Source: Sanderia malayensis
Lineage: Eukaryota; Cnidaria; Scyphozoa; Semaeostomeae; Pelagiidae
Direction: 5' to 3'
DNA: 64,000 nt
Assembly: GCA_013076295.1 (NCBI GenBank)
Contig: RQOL01000662.1
Span: 96,022 to 160,021, forward strand
Part shown: positions 35,433 through 45,064 of the stretch, one piece after another
Position numbering within the stretch: the stretch's first letter is position 1
Layout of the letters: every line of letters begins with the position of its first letter
Program-made: the position numbers and the translations under genes
Notes under the pieces: model-generated
Database searches by the model: none
The model's input: the letters and a program-made list of their open reading frames with translations, nothing else
Told to the model about the DNA's origin: nothing

Positions 35433-37605
35433 ATGGCCGAACAACAAAGCAACATGATCAGTGAAAGAATGTTACGTGATTCAGAAGATTCAGAGAGCAA
35501 TGAATTTGATCCAGAAGATTCAGACAGTGACGATTGTGACGAAGAAATTCTCCTTTTTCTTTTGCTGATGAGACGAGCTCGTAGACGTTTACAAGCTGCC
35601 AATCGAACGCAATGGTCAACGCCATGGATCTTGCGAAGAGATACACTTGGTGTACATGAGAATCTCGTATGTGAGCTAGCTGCAGAAGACCCCAAAAGAT
35701 TCAGGCGTTATCATCGTGTAAACAGGGAAGGTTTTGATGAAATACTGGCAATGATTTCTCCATTAATTATTAAAGAAGATACGTGTTTAAGAATGGCAAT
35801 CAAGCCATCTGAACGCCTATCAGTAACTCTTCGATTTCTTGCAACAGGTTTGTCATTTTACGTTGTGTTCTCCTCTTTCAGTCGTTGTATTGATATCGTC
35901 GCTGTTACTAATTTTACTCTGATCTGATTTTAAATATATTTATCTATTAGGTGAGACTTTCAGGAGCCTGTCGTTTCAATATAGAATAGAAGAGCGGACA
36001 ATTTCAGCAATTGTTGAAGAGACGTGCCAAGCACTGCATGTGGCACTTAAAGAAAAATATTTAAAGGTATAACATCCAAATATATTTAACTAAAGAGATG
36101 ACATCTAAAGATTGTAACATATAAAACAGTAAAAAGACAACACAGAAAAACTACAGAAGCATTTTCTTGAAATAAGTTATTTATTGTTCATGTTTCCATC
36201 TGCTGGTGTGTTGGTTGGCTGAAGGGTTGATTGGCTGATGTGTGGGTTATTCACCCTTCTCCAAATGTCTGGGGTGGTGGTAAAGTTGTGCTGTTGTGGT
36301 GGGTAGGGTTGGAAGTGTTCTGCTTGGGGTATGTTTGGCTGCCTATATTGGTTCTCTTGAATCAGTGTGCCAGTTTGTGCCTGGAAGATTATGTCACTGA
36401 TCCTGTGTTGTGCAGCATGTCGAACGTGGGGCTCCAGCTCTGTCAATGACTGTGCCACATACTTAAAAAATGACAACACAGGATTACTTACTGATTTCTC
36501 AGTGTTTTCTTTTTTCTGCCTCTTTTCAGTTATGTTTTGGGCCAAGCCCTGGATCACTTTGTATTCCTATTCCGCCTGTCTTTTTCTGTTTGTTTTGAGC
36601 TTTATTGGCTCTTTTGTTGAACGTGGTGTCTCAGTTTCCACAGGCTCGTTTTCTGGCATTAGCTCCACCAAGCTACCAGTCATGGAGTTTCCATCATCAT
36701 TTTCTAAGTCCTGGTCAATGCTGTCTGGAGTTGCACAAAACTCCTGCAATTCAATGAAATACATATTGAATAATGATATTGTTTGAAAATTTTTAATTGT
36801 TTTTTGCAGACCCCATCATCAGCAAGTGAATGGCGTGACATTGCTGCAGATTTTGAAGCAAAGTGGAACTATCCCTGCTGCATTGGGGCAATTGATGCAA
36901 GCACATCGCAATTCAGCAACCGAGTTATAGTGGTTCTGAATTTTTCAATTACAAGCATTTTTTCAGTGTTCTGTTGCTTGCCCTGGTAGAGCCAATTACA
37001 AATTTATGTATGTAGATGTTGGGGCAGCAGGACGAGCAGGCGATGCCGGGGTATATGGAGAATCACCCTTAAAAAAGGCCTTACAATCACGGTCATTAGA
37101 TCTACCACCTCCTATCTGTCTGGAAGGCAAAGAAGACTGTGAAGTTCATTACCATATCATTGGTGATGATGCCTTTCCTTTATCAAAGAACATGATGAAA
37201 CCCTACCCGCATCGAAATTTGGAAAGACTGAGAAGAATCTTTAATTACAGATTGTCGCGTGCAAGACGAGTGGTGGAAAATGCATTTGGCATCCTAGCCC
37301 ACAGATGGCGTGTTTTTCTCACACCCATGAATATGTGCCCAGATAAGGTGACAGATATTATCTTCGCTACATACTGCTTGCATAACTATCTGGTTGAGAA
37401 AAACAAAGGAAGCTACACATCTGCTGCTGATATGGAAATGCAGATCACACAATTTCGGAAGGAGTGTGGAGAAATGGGCAAATGCTTACAGGCATGCAGA
37501 GCAGCTCTAACCACAATCCGCCTAGAAATGCTAAAGACCAACGTGAAATCCTCACAAGATATTTTAACAATGGTGGGTCTGTGCCATGGCAGGACAAAAT
37601 GGTAG
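35433..37605 (+). pseudogene. Harbinger transposase (DDE_Tnp_4), three exons, two 1-nt deletions
   Basis: Predicted exons are 35433-35847, 35951-36066 and 36810-37605, with GT/AG borders and conserved phase (ACAG/GTTTGT..ATTAG/GTGAGA; AAAG/GTATAA..TTGCAG/ACCCCA). The start at 35433 gives MAEQQSNMISERML, an acidic stretch and a helical RRARRRLQA region, then RRYHRVNREGFDEILAMISP, IKPSERLSVTLRFLATG and WNYPCCIGAIDA (first catalytic D). The core continues with YVDVGAAGRAGDAGVYG, IGDDAFPLSKNMM (second D) and RVVENAFGILAHRWRVF (E). Two single-base losses, right after GAID at about 36897 and before NYKFMYV at about 36988, shift the frame between them. Corrected length would be near 442 residues, normal for the family. 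The copy is inactive but recently so. Confidence 0.82.
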
Positions 37606-38089
37606 TCTAATTTTATATGCTCACTAAATCCATGTTCGAAAGAGAACCCCTTGTTGCAACATGTGGTGCCAAAAACTGTAGTTTCTCTAACAGCCAGGGA
37701 GCTCGTTTTGTTGGGTTCTTTCTGGCACTTCCACTTGCTCCAGGTTTCTTTGCTTTTGTATAGCTATTTCTTAATGCCTTAACTTTAGCTTTAACCCATT
37801 CCACTACGGAAAAGCATAAATTTTTGTAATCAGCAATGTAAGACTGTATTGAAAAGTATTGCTGTGCTGTTAAATCACATTAAATATATTTAGCCCGAAA
37901 AACAAAATTGTAGCCGTTTGTCTTACCAGATTTCTGCAATTCCTCAGCCATGTCTCTTGAAGCCTTGTCTCTCATATCCCGGTTTTTGAAATCGCGTATT
38001 CGAACGTCATATAAGCACGGATATTCCGGCCATACATCAGCAATTTTATCCTCTAGCATCATTTCGCTGATCATGTCGGTCTCGGCCAT
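36177..38089 (-). pseudogene. Harbinger MADF/BESS protein, three exons, one nonsense codon
   Basis: Predicted exons on the minus strand are 38089-37927, 37803-37625 and 36743-36177 (163, 179 and 567 nt), all with GT/AG introns and intact phase. Exon 1 starts MAETDMISEMMLEDKIADVW and holds the first half of a MADF (Myb/SANT-like) domain, EYPCLYDVRIRDFKNRDMRD. Exon 2 completes it (VEWVKAKVKALRNSYTKAKK, WLLEKLQFLAP). Exon 3 has a basic KLKTNRKRQ patch and a BESS-like motif, FFKYVAQSLTELEPHVRHAA, for protein contact. A TAG at 36569-36567 interrupts exon 3 in frame. The protein normally partners the Harbinger transposase, for binding and nuclear import. Intron 2 contains the whole third exon of the transposase on the other strand. 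Confidence 0.78.
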
Positions 38090-38272
38090 TTTGTCTTCAA
38101 ATGAGGTAACGCATGCACTTTGTTGGGGAATATATCGTAAACTTGCTGCTTCAGTTTCCGCACACACAGAGGCAAGTGACATTTTGTCTTCAAATGCGAT
38201 AATGCATGCGCTTTGGGGCAGATATCGTAAGCTTGCTGCTTCAGTTCGCCGCACACACAGAGGAAAGTGTCA
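38087..38272 (-). repeat. 93-bp tandem duplication in right TIR
   Basis: CATTTTGTCTTCAAATG begins at 38087 and again at 38180, and both copies run through CATGC(A/G)CTTTG, ATATCGTAA(A/G)CTTGCTGCTTCAGTT and CACACACAGAGG. The left TIR has one copy only. Confidence 0.75.
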
Positions 38273-38428
38273 TTCGAGACCAAATTTATTCAACATGTTG
38301 AATATTGGTGTCATCTGGCACGAGTGACAGAATTCTCGCAAAACGTCCAGCGCACACTGGAGTTTCCTGCTAAGCACGCCGCCACGAATGACAATCAGCT
38401 CAGCAGTAAGCTCTAGTGTGCGGCAGGC
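38204..38428 (-). repeat. Harbinger right terminal inverted repeat
   Basis: The inverse of the left end, ending GCTCTAGTGTGCGGCAGGC at 38428. Its inner portion is followed by a 93-bp diverged tandem copy of the same sequence (see 38087-38272). Confidence 0.85.
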
Positions 38429-38429
38429 C

Positions 38430-40534
38430 TGACTCTGTGAAAACTGCAAATTCTCCCTTCACGATAGTTCCTTTTTGGAAAGCATCGCATTATCAATAAC
38501 ATCCCCCCTCTCCTTTTAATACATGAAAACTTAGTCTTCAAGCTATAGAGGACCCTTTAGTGTTTACTGTTATATAATTCCACATTTCAATTGCACTTTT
38601 CACCAACAAGGAAAACTCGAACAAAGGTTACCCCTTGACGCTGGTGTTCGAGCTGTTAACTAATGTAACCGGCAATCTTATTCTTTTTTTTGCTATGCAC
38701 AAACGTAATCCTCAAATCAAACGACCGCGGTTATTGAAAGAATACATTCACGCCGTGGCACAGATGTATGCTTGCAGAGAATGAAGTGCTATTGAAGAAT
38801 CCAATTGAGGTACTGTCATTTTGGCTAAACACGTCGCTTAACCAATCAATTTTGCAACCTGAACTACGGATTGTATGGATCAATTTTTATCGATATTGAA
38901 AATTCACCAATTTGAATAGTAGACTTTATCATGACTCAACCTTTCGCATTCGTACTTCGCATACAATACAGATATCTATCCACGTCCTTTCAAAATATGT
39001 TTTTTGTACTGTATTGTGTATCTTTCAAATCTTCCGCATTAATAATAAGGTTTTTAAATTACCGATTTACGTTTTCAATAGAACATTGCCTGGAATGTAA
39101 TTTTATCTATCGTTACAGTTTCAATATTCATATTATATTTGTGTATTTCACCCATGTAAATCTCCATTCACTAATATCATAACAAAATTTATCGACTTCG
39201 TTTTTAATTAGATGCATTTCTCCTAATATCATTGAAACGAGGCGAGACTTCTGTCTCCCATTTCAAACGCCTTTGTGCTGTCTATGTATGATTTTCATCT
39301 ATGTTATGTCTCATCATCGCACTATTGTTGCCTGTCGGGTCAAAGTTTCTGTCTGCCCACAAATGGCATCGAGTCGGATTTTGTTGCTGAACTCAATGAA
39401 ATTATACCTCATAAAGCCTTCCTGGCTCAAAGGAAACAACTACCTTGCTGTTCACCAAAGGTAAGTCAGGTTCATTTTCATTTTGGACAATCAATGATAT
39501 CCCAACATGAACCTGCTTTCAATTTCTGTTTATCCAAGATGTTTAATTGTTGTAATGTACATGAAGGAAACCAGTGAAAGTCAAGTTCAAGCCCTGGGAA
39601 AAATCCACACATTATTTACTTACCCCGTTCCTCATTGCACATGCATTGCATATCTCTTTTGTCGAACACACTCATTAATGCTTTTCTCCTATTTTTTGTA
39701 CAGATTCATTTAGTCAAAGGCAATGGAAAATTAAATCAATGGTTCAAAATGTTGTCTTCAAATTATTTCCCAAGTCAGGTATAATATTCAAGGTATGTTG
39801 CTCTCTGTTCCATATGAACAATTAATGCACCTTGCTTAAAAAGCAGACTGAATAAATAAAGGCTGAATAATATTTCTACATTGACTACCACTAAATGTTT
39901 TCTTAACAAATCACTTACAGTCTTCTAAACCTGTAGGTACTTAATTCTTCCTCATTGTCACTTAATGATGTTCCTTATCAGGTAGATGGGTTGTCGTAAG
40001 CTCAGTGTGCCAGGCATAGATGGCAATGATTTCACAACCATTACAGCACAACATTTTGAAATTTAGTGGGAAGCATACATTGTATCAATCACTGATAAAA
40101 TCCTCCGTTACATTGGACAAAACAAGCTAAGATGGCTCTTACCACACAAGCAAACATTATTAATGCATTTTAATAATCTATATGTGCATAAATATGTCTT
40201 TCTTATCTTACTTGAATATTGAGAGTCTTGCATGATAAGTTTCCCATTGTAGATATCTTTTTAACCAGAACCTCATAGTGTATGGTGTCTCCTCATTCAT
40301 TCACTGTGGAAGTGCTTGACAAAGTATTTCTCTTCTTTTTTAATCAACAACATTCTAATTGTATATATCATTGACACTTGCTTATGTTTTCAGTATGTAG
40401 ACACTGTATTACATGAACTGTACTACCATCTTACAATGTGTCTTATATCATAAACAGCTTTCCCATACAATTAACATGCAGGCACAGAAACTTATTGAAT
40501 CCTCAGAACAATTACAACATAATGGCAACTCGAA
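38430..40534. other. Mostly noncoding, weak copy of repeat family R
   Basis: AT-rich with short frames. At about 39235-39480 a block resembles the centre of family R (ACGAGGC.., TATGATTTTCATCTATGTTATGT) and reads in one frame as GIESDFVAELNEIIPHKAFL before a CAAAG/GTAAGT donor, similar to the exon-like part of the copy at 43200. Elsewhere nothing is recognised. Confidence 0.35.
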
Positions 40535-40917
40535 GTTACAAACTTTTTTATAAGGAACCTACATGTATAAGGTAGAAAACTTAAAAAACGTTTACTACTA
40601 GAGCCCAAATCACTAAGCTATCTTTTCATTTTGAGTATATTAATATTTCCGCTTAATTTAAAATTAGCAAGCCGGTTCCATTGATTTTCAGTACTTTTAT
40701 ATTATTTGAAGCTTCTTCATGTGTTAACCTCTTATCCTTTCACACAGCAAAACCATCAATTTGAATGCTTTTCTTGTGTCTCTACTAATTATGTCCACCA
40801 AATGCCAAACTAAAATTAAAGAACTTTTACAACTACAAAGTAATCAAAGGATCTCAAAATAACGAACTTAAAGAATTATGCCCTCAGCAGCTAGGTTCCT
40901 TATAAAAAAAACGTGTA
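40535..40917. repeat. MITE-like inverted-repeat element, copy B
   Basis: Left edge ACTTTTTTATAAGGAACCTA and right edge TAGGTTCCTTATAAAAAAAA form an inverted repeat of about 19 bp. They resemble the ends of the element at 938-1333, and both share an internal AA(G/C)TTTTACAACTACAA motif. No coding capacity. Confidence 0.55.
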
Positions 40918-41608
40918 TTCTCATCGCAATTGTAATTTGTAATATTAATAGTCATCGCATAATTCCAAGTTTTGTTGCTCTTTAAAACTACAATCACAAT
41001 AAAATCAATGCAGCACCACGTAATGTCCTGGAGCGAATATTATCATCAGATTTTCACGGGAATTTCGGCGTCCTAGCAACAACAATAGCGGCGCGAAATT
41101 TAAAATTTTTCTTGCGTCATAGAGGACATAGTGTGCGTAAAAAATTTTTTCAACCCACCACAAGAAAAACAACAATTTACGTAAGTACATGTATTTTTAA
41201 TGTTCCTTTTACTTTCACATGAAAATACAGGCTATTTATAACTAAACAGTTTTAAAAAAGCTCAAAGTGCTATATTTTATGTCACAATTGCCATTGCAGT
41301 GGATATTATCACAATAACAATTTTATCCTTAACAGGTTCACTTGAAATAGATATTTGCGACTACTTCTACCGTAAGTTCATGTATTCAGTTTTCTGCATT
41401 TTCTGCATTTTAGTCTCTCCTCTTTATTGTAAGAAAGATAATTATTATTCATTATCTGCAGAAAATAAAACTGTGTCATATTAATACATTCAAAGTATAT
41501 ATTATTGAAACACCAAGAGAACTGCAGAGGCAAATTCAAACAACTGATAGCTTATTAACTCACCTTTCATTGAATAACAATGACAATATATTTATATATA
41601 GTGTAAAC

Positions 41609-42062
41609 ATGGATATTGAAAATGAACTCGCCATTGAACATGAGCTTGAAGACGAGCTTCAAGATGCACTTCTGGCTGAAGTTGCCAACAATGTGCAAAG
41701 GGAGCCCACAATGATTCATTGTGGTGAGGAAACACAGGTGAAATTGAAATTACCTTCATCTATATATTCATAAATGTAATAAATGTTGTGAATAGCAAGG
41801 TTATCCAACTCCTTTACAAGAAAACACAATTGTATCCTATCTTTTAACAATATTGAGTCAATCTTCTAAATTCATTGTGTCCTATTTGTCGTAGTTCTTC
41901 GACTTCAAAGATCTCTCTTCACTGAAAAGAGAATGTGGCAAGAAATTCAATGCCATTAAAAGAGAAACAAAGTTCCATTTTGTAAGCCTCGAAAGGAGGC
42001 ACCTCTCCAAGAATGAATTAGCGCAAGTTGCAATGCTAAATACCCACCTCATCCGTTCGTAA
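41609..42062 (+). CDS. Small two-exon candidate gene, unrecognised
   Basis: Predicted exons are 41609-41737 and 41895-42062, with a CACAG/GTGAAA donor and a TCGTAG/TTCTTC acceptor, in phase, giving 98 residues. Exon 1 is strongly acidic (MDIENELAIEHELEDELQDA). Exon 2 is basic and hydrophilic (FKDLSSLKRECGKKFNAIKR, FHFVSLERRHLSKNELAQVA). I do not recognise the family. The charge pattern could suit the start of a longer protein whose later exons are lost. The frame alone is short enough to be chance; the canonical splice sites are the main support. Confidence 0.3.
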
Positions 42063-42699
42063 AACATATTGCTCACTTTAAACTTTTTCTGATACAATGT
42101 ATTCTTTCCTACAGCACATGTAATGAAATAAAAATAAAATTCTCGAAAACAAAAGATTCAAGAAAGATAAAAGAGAAAACAAGAAAAATAAACAAAAAAT
42201 TGAACACAACACGAGGTGCATGTGGGCAGATGTGCCAACAGAAGAAATTCTATGCTTAGTCAGGGGGAGAGACAGAAAGTGATTAACTGTAATTGTGTTA
42301 ATGCTTGTTAATGTTCTTTTCTTCCACTGTTATTTGTTTCTTTTGGTTAATTAATTGTTAAAATGTGTACAACGGTAGATTTGCATACCAATTAATAATA
42401 ATAAAATTGCGAAAATAATAATAAGACTATTACCTTTGAAAAACCATGCATTACGCCAACAAATATTCACCAACAGTACCCTTAAAATCTTCTTTTACAT
42501 CCTGTGACACAAACCCTAAAAATTTGCAACAAATGTACTTCAAAAACCCATCTTTATAAATGAACTAGATGGCCTTTCGCATGCGTCATGGGCTCCTATA
42601 TTTCAATACTTACCTAAAGAAGAACAGTCAACAATTCCCTTCTTTGACATCGCACCACACAAATCATGCACTACCTAAAATTCACAAATAATAGATGTA
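42063..42699. other. A-rich spacer, no gene
   Basis: Long A-rich stretch (about 42120-42210) followed by AT-rich sequence with no coding or repeat structure recognised. Confidence 0.4.
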
Positions 42700-43765
42700 A
42701 TAAAACGTAAGAAGCACAGAATCTTATCTTATTTTCCAATGCAGACAATGTATCTTAACTCTAGCATCCGTTTTTCTTAAATGTGGCCTACTCTCAAGGG
42801 ATTTTATGAAATACTATATTTCCTCAAGTCTTATACGCTGGGAAAATGAATGAAAACCTTCACAAAAACCCTACAGATTTATTTTCAAGATTTAACTTGA
42901 AAGATCGCAATGATATAAAACGATGTGGACAACCTACTTACCATCGCCAGTGACACAGTGAAAGGGCAGAAAAGACGAAAGGAAGGACGCAATGCCAGCA
43001 TGTTCTTTGTTGAGTTCAGTCTTCTTTTCCTTCATGGGTTGGGTCTGGGCTGGGTTAATTGTTAGCCAATCAAGCTCAATCAGATAATCACGTCCAAACG
43101 AGGCTGCATAACAATAGAATTTGTTGTATGATTTTGATTTATGCTATGTTTCGTCAACATAGCAATTTATCATGCTGGTCGCGGTTGTCCTGTCCAAATA
43201 TTTGTTTCCCAAATCTTGGATCGAAACGGAACTTAATGCTGAAATAAGAGAAAGTAAAGCTGAGAGAAACATTCATTTTGCCGCAGCTCAGGAGTAAGTA
43301 GACTTTACTTTTTAGTTTCACCCCATTAAAGTTCCCATATAATTGCTTAGGCCAATTGTATTTCACTCATTGTTTGTTAACATATAGTTTCTTGAGGCCA
43401 AAATTGACAACTCCGCTTATGTTTCATGGCTCTTTATATTTAATAATTTGGGAAAGAGTGTTTAATGCTGTACCCACATGTTTCAGTGGCTTTGATTTTG
43501 TTAAAATATTTTCGTTGACGATTCTTTTCATTTTGTGGCTGCTTCTTTGCCTTACCAGCCAAGCCCAATACTCTTATGAAACTCCTTTCCCATGCAATTC
43601 CCATCCCATTGATGATGATATGAAGTATTTTTTGCATTCGTTATCCATGGTGTCCCGGTGCTTATCCTTATGTTCTATATGATTGAAACTAATGTAAAAC
43701 CAATCCCAGCCGTGGAAATCTTTTGCCGTGTTGCAAGAGTCACACTTAATTTTTGCTGTGAGGGC
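42700..43765 (+). repeat. Dispersed repeat family R, copy B
   Basis: Matches the reverse complement of 3190-4345 across about 1 kb, with similarity fading at both ends at the stated limits. An exon-like frame near 43170-43290 (KYLFPKSWIETELNAEIRES, then AERNIHFAAAQ) ends at a GTAAGT. The corresponding frame in copy A reads WIGTELDAEIKETIAEGDIH. Parallel preservation of the peptide suggests former coding function. Family not recognised. Confidence 0.55.
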
Positions 43766-44267
43766 TTTTAATATATTCTTAATACTACGTTACAATACAG
43801 TGAAAAAAGTCACAATTGTTATTCCTGTTAAACAAAATCGCTAATTATGAAAGAGCAATTTTCCCTAACAACATATTTAACTCCCAGCGGCTATCTTATC
43901 CAAATATAATTCTTTATTACCCTTGATAGTAATAAACCAACATGTTTACATAGAATATAATTTGTCTCTTTCACTTTGTAGATCTACTCATGTAATCATT
44001 TGTACAAATGCAAGTATTGGAGACTTCATACCTATTGCTTTATTCAAAATTCAATGCATCACTGTCATCTTATCATGGAAACAAAATCATACCTCTGTAA
44101 GTCAACATTAATTTAAATTCTAGATGCTCATCATAGATGGTCCTTTACTGTTTATATACAAAGGGCAACAGCCAAGTGTCAATGCATGCACTCAACTAAT
44201 AGCAGACTAATTGTTGTTCTCCCTAAAACAAAACAAACTTTGATGTTGCATCTTATCTACTGTACCA
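43766..44267. other. Intergenic DNA, nothing recognised
   Basis: AT-rich, with only short frames and no similarity to other parts of the window. Confidence 0.35.
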
Positions 44268-44529
44268 TCAGTACGAGGCTTACTTGATGAAAACGACGAT
44301 TTTCAAATGAAAACGAGGCTGATCGCTAAAACTAGATTTCATGCAATAGATATAAACACTACAATCGTGACAATAGATAGACAGGGGACCGAGGACGAAC
44401 CAAACCACTGTACGTGGGGTGGGAAAGGGCATGAGCGTTAGCGAATGCAGCCCACGAAGTGCGCCAACCACATTAAACTTTTTTACTTGAGGGACTCCGG
44501 GAAGCGAGCGTAGCGAGCGCCCCGGCTAG
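44268..44529 (+). mobile_element. Non-autonomous Helitron-like element, copy A (TCAGTACGAGG..CTAG)
   Basis: Starts TCAGTACGAGGCTTA after an A and ends in a hairpin-forming stretch (CTCCGGG..GAGCGCCCCGG) immediately followed by CTAG and a T. An A/TC start, a 3-prime hairpin and a CTRR end before T are the structural marks of Helitrons. It contains one unit of the GGCATGAGCGTTAGCGAATG / CACGAAGTGCGCCAACCA repeat that is arrayed at 50231-50752. A second complete copy lies inverted at 53399-53636. No protein is encoded. Confidence 0.65.
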
Positions 44530-44787
44530 TCTAATATTACTATTCTGCGATGTCACGTGACGGTGGCGAAATTCTGCCTAAAACAATAGATTCGACCGAA
44601 ACAATAGGTAGAATGCCTCAAAACAATGGGATGAAACGGCGAATTGGTGATCAATAAGGCTTTTTTGAATGGGGTCGCAAAAGGTTGATACTTGCATGGA
44701 AAGACTCCGTTTCTAGAGTAGGCAAAAGTTATCTATTTTTTGAAGCCTGTTTTAATAAAATTTTTGAGTTATTCCATTAATTATTCC
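44530..44787 (+). mobile_element. Helitron-like family N1, copy 1
   Basis: Starts TCTAATATTACTATTCTGCG with its TC directly abutting the CTAG of the preceding element. Continues CACGTGACGGTGGCGAAA, AACAATAGATTCGACC, AAACAATAGGT, CTCAAAACAATGGGA, GGGGTCGC and TTGCATGGAAAG, and ends in a GAGTTATTCCATTAATT block. It matches 49383-49618 throughout (about 85-90 percent). The true 3-prime end is unknown. Confidence 0.6.
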
Positions 44788-45064
44788 ATGTCATAATGCC
44801 ATAATGTCAAGTTTTTTTTGGTTGGTTGCATAAGTAATTTGTGGTGCCAAATCCATTAGTTTTAAGAAAAGTGCTTGATATTGACACAAATTGCTAGATA
44901 CTGCCATCAAACCCGTTGAAACGTGTTGAAGTATGATAGTGTAAACCTGCTTTTACAAAAAACAGTGTATTTCATTAGCATGGTTCACGGCATACGCATT
45001 CATAATTGGCTAGCTACCTAGCAACTAAGTGATTAAAAACAATTTGTTAATGTTTTTCAACGTT

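Larger units (their letters stand above)
35171..38428. mobile_element. PIF/Harbinger transposon with interleaved genes
   Basis: A 3.26-kb element bounded by long TIRs (35171-35397 and 38204-38428). It encodes a Harbinger DDE transposase on the plus strand and a MADF/BESS DNA-binding protein on the minus strand, the standard two-protein set. Unusually, exon 3 of the MADF gene lies inside intron 2 of the transposase, and exon 3 of the transposase lies inside intron 2 of the MADF gene. No clear 3-bp target duplication is visible: the left flank ends TTA, and the right flank starts CTGAC or TGAC depending on the exact terminus. Few disabling changes suggest a young copy. Confidence 0.82.
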
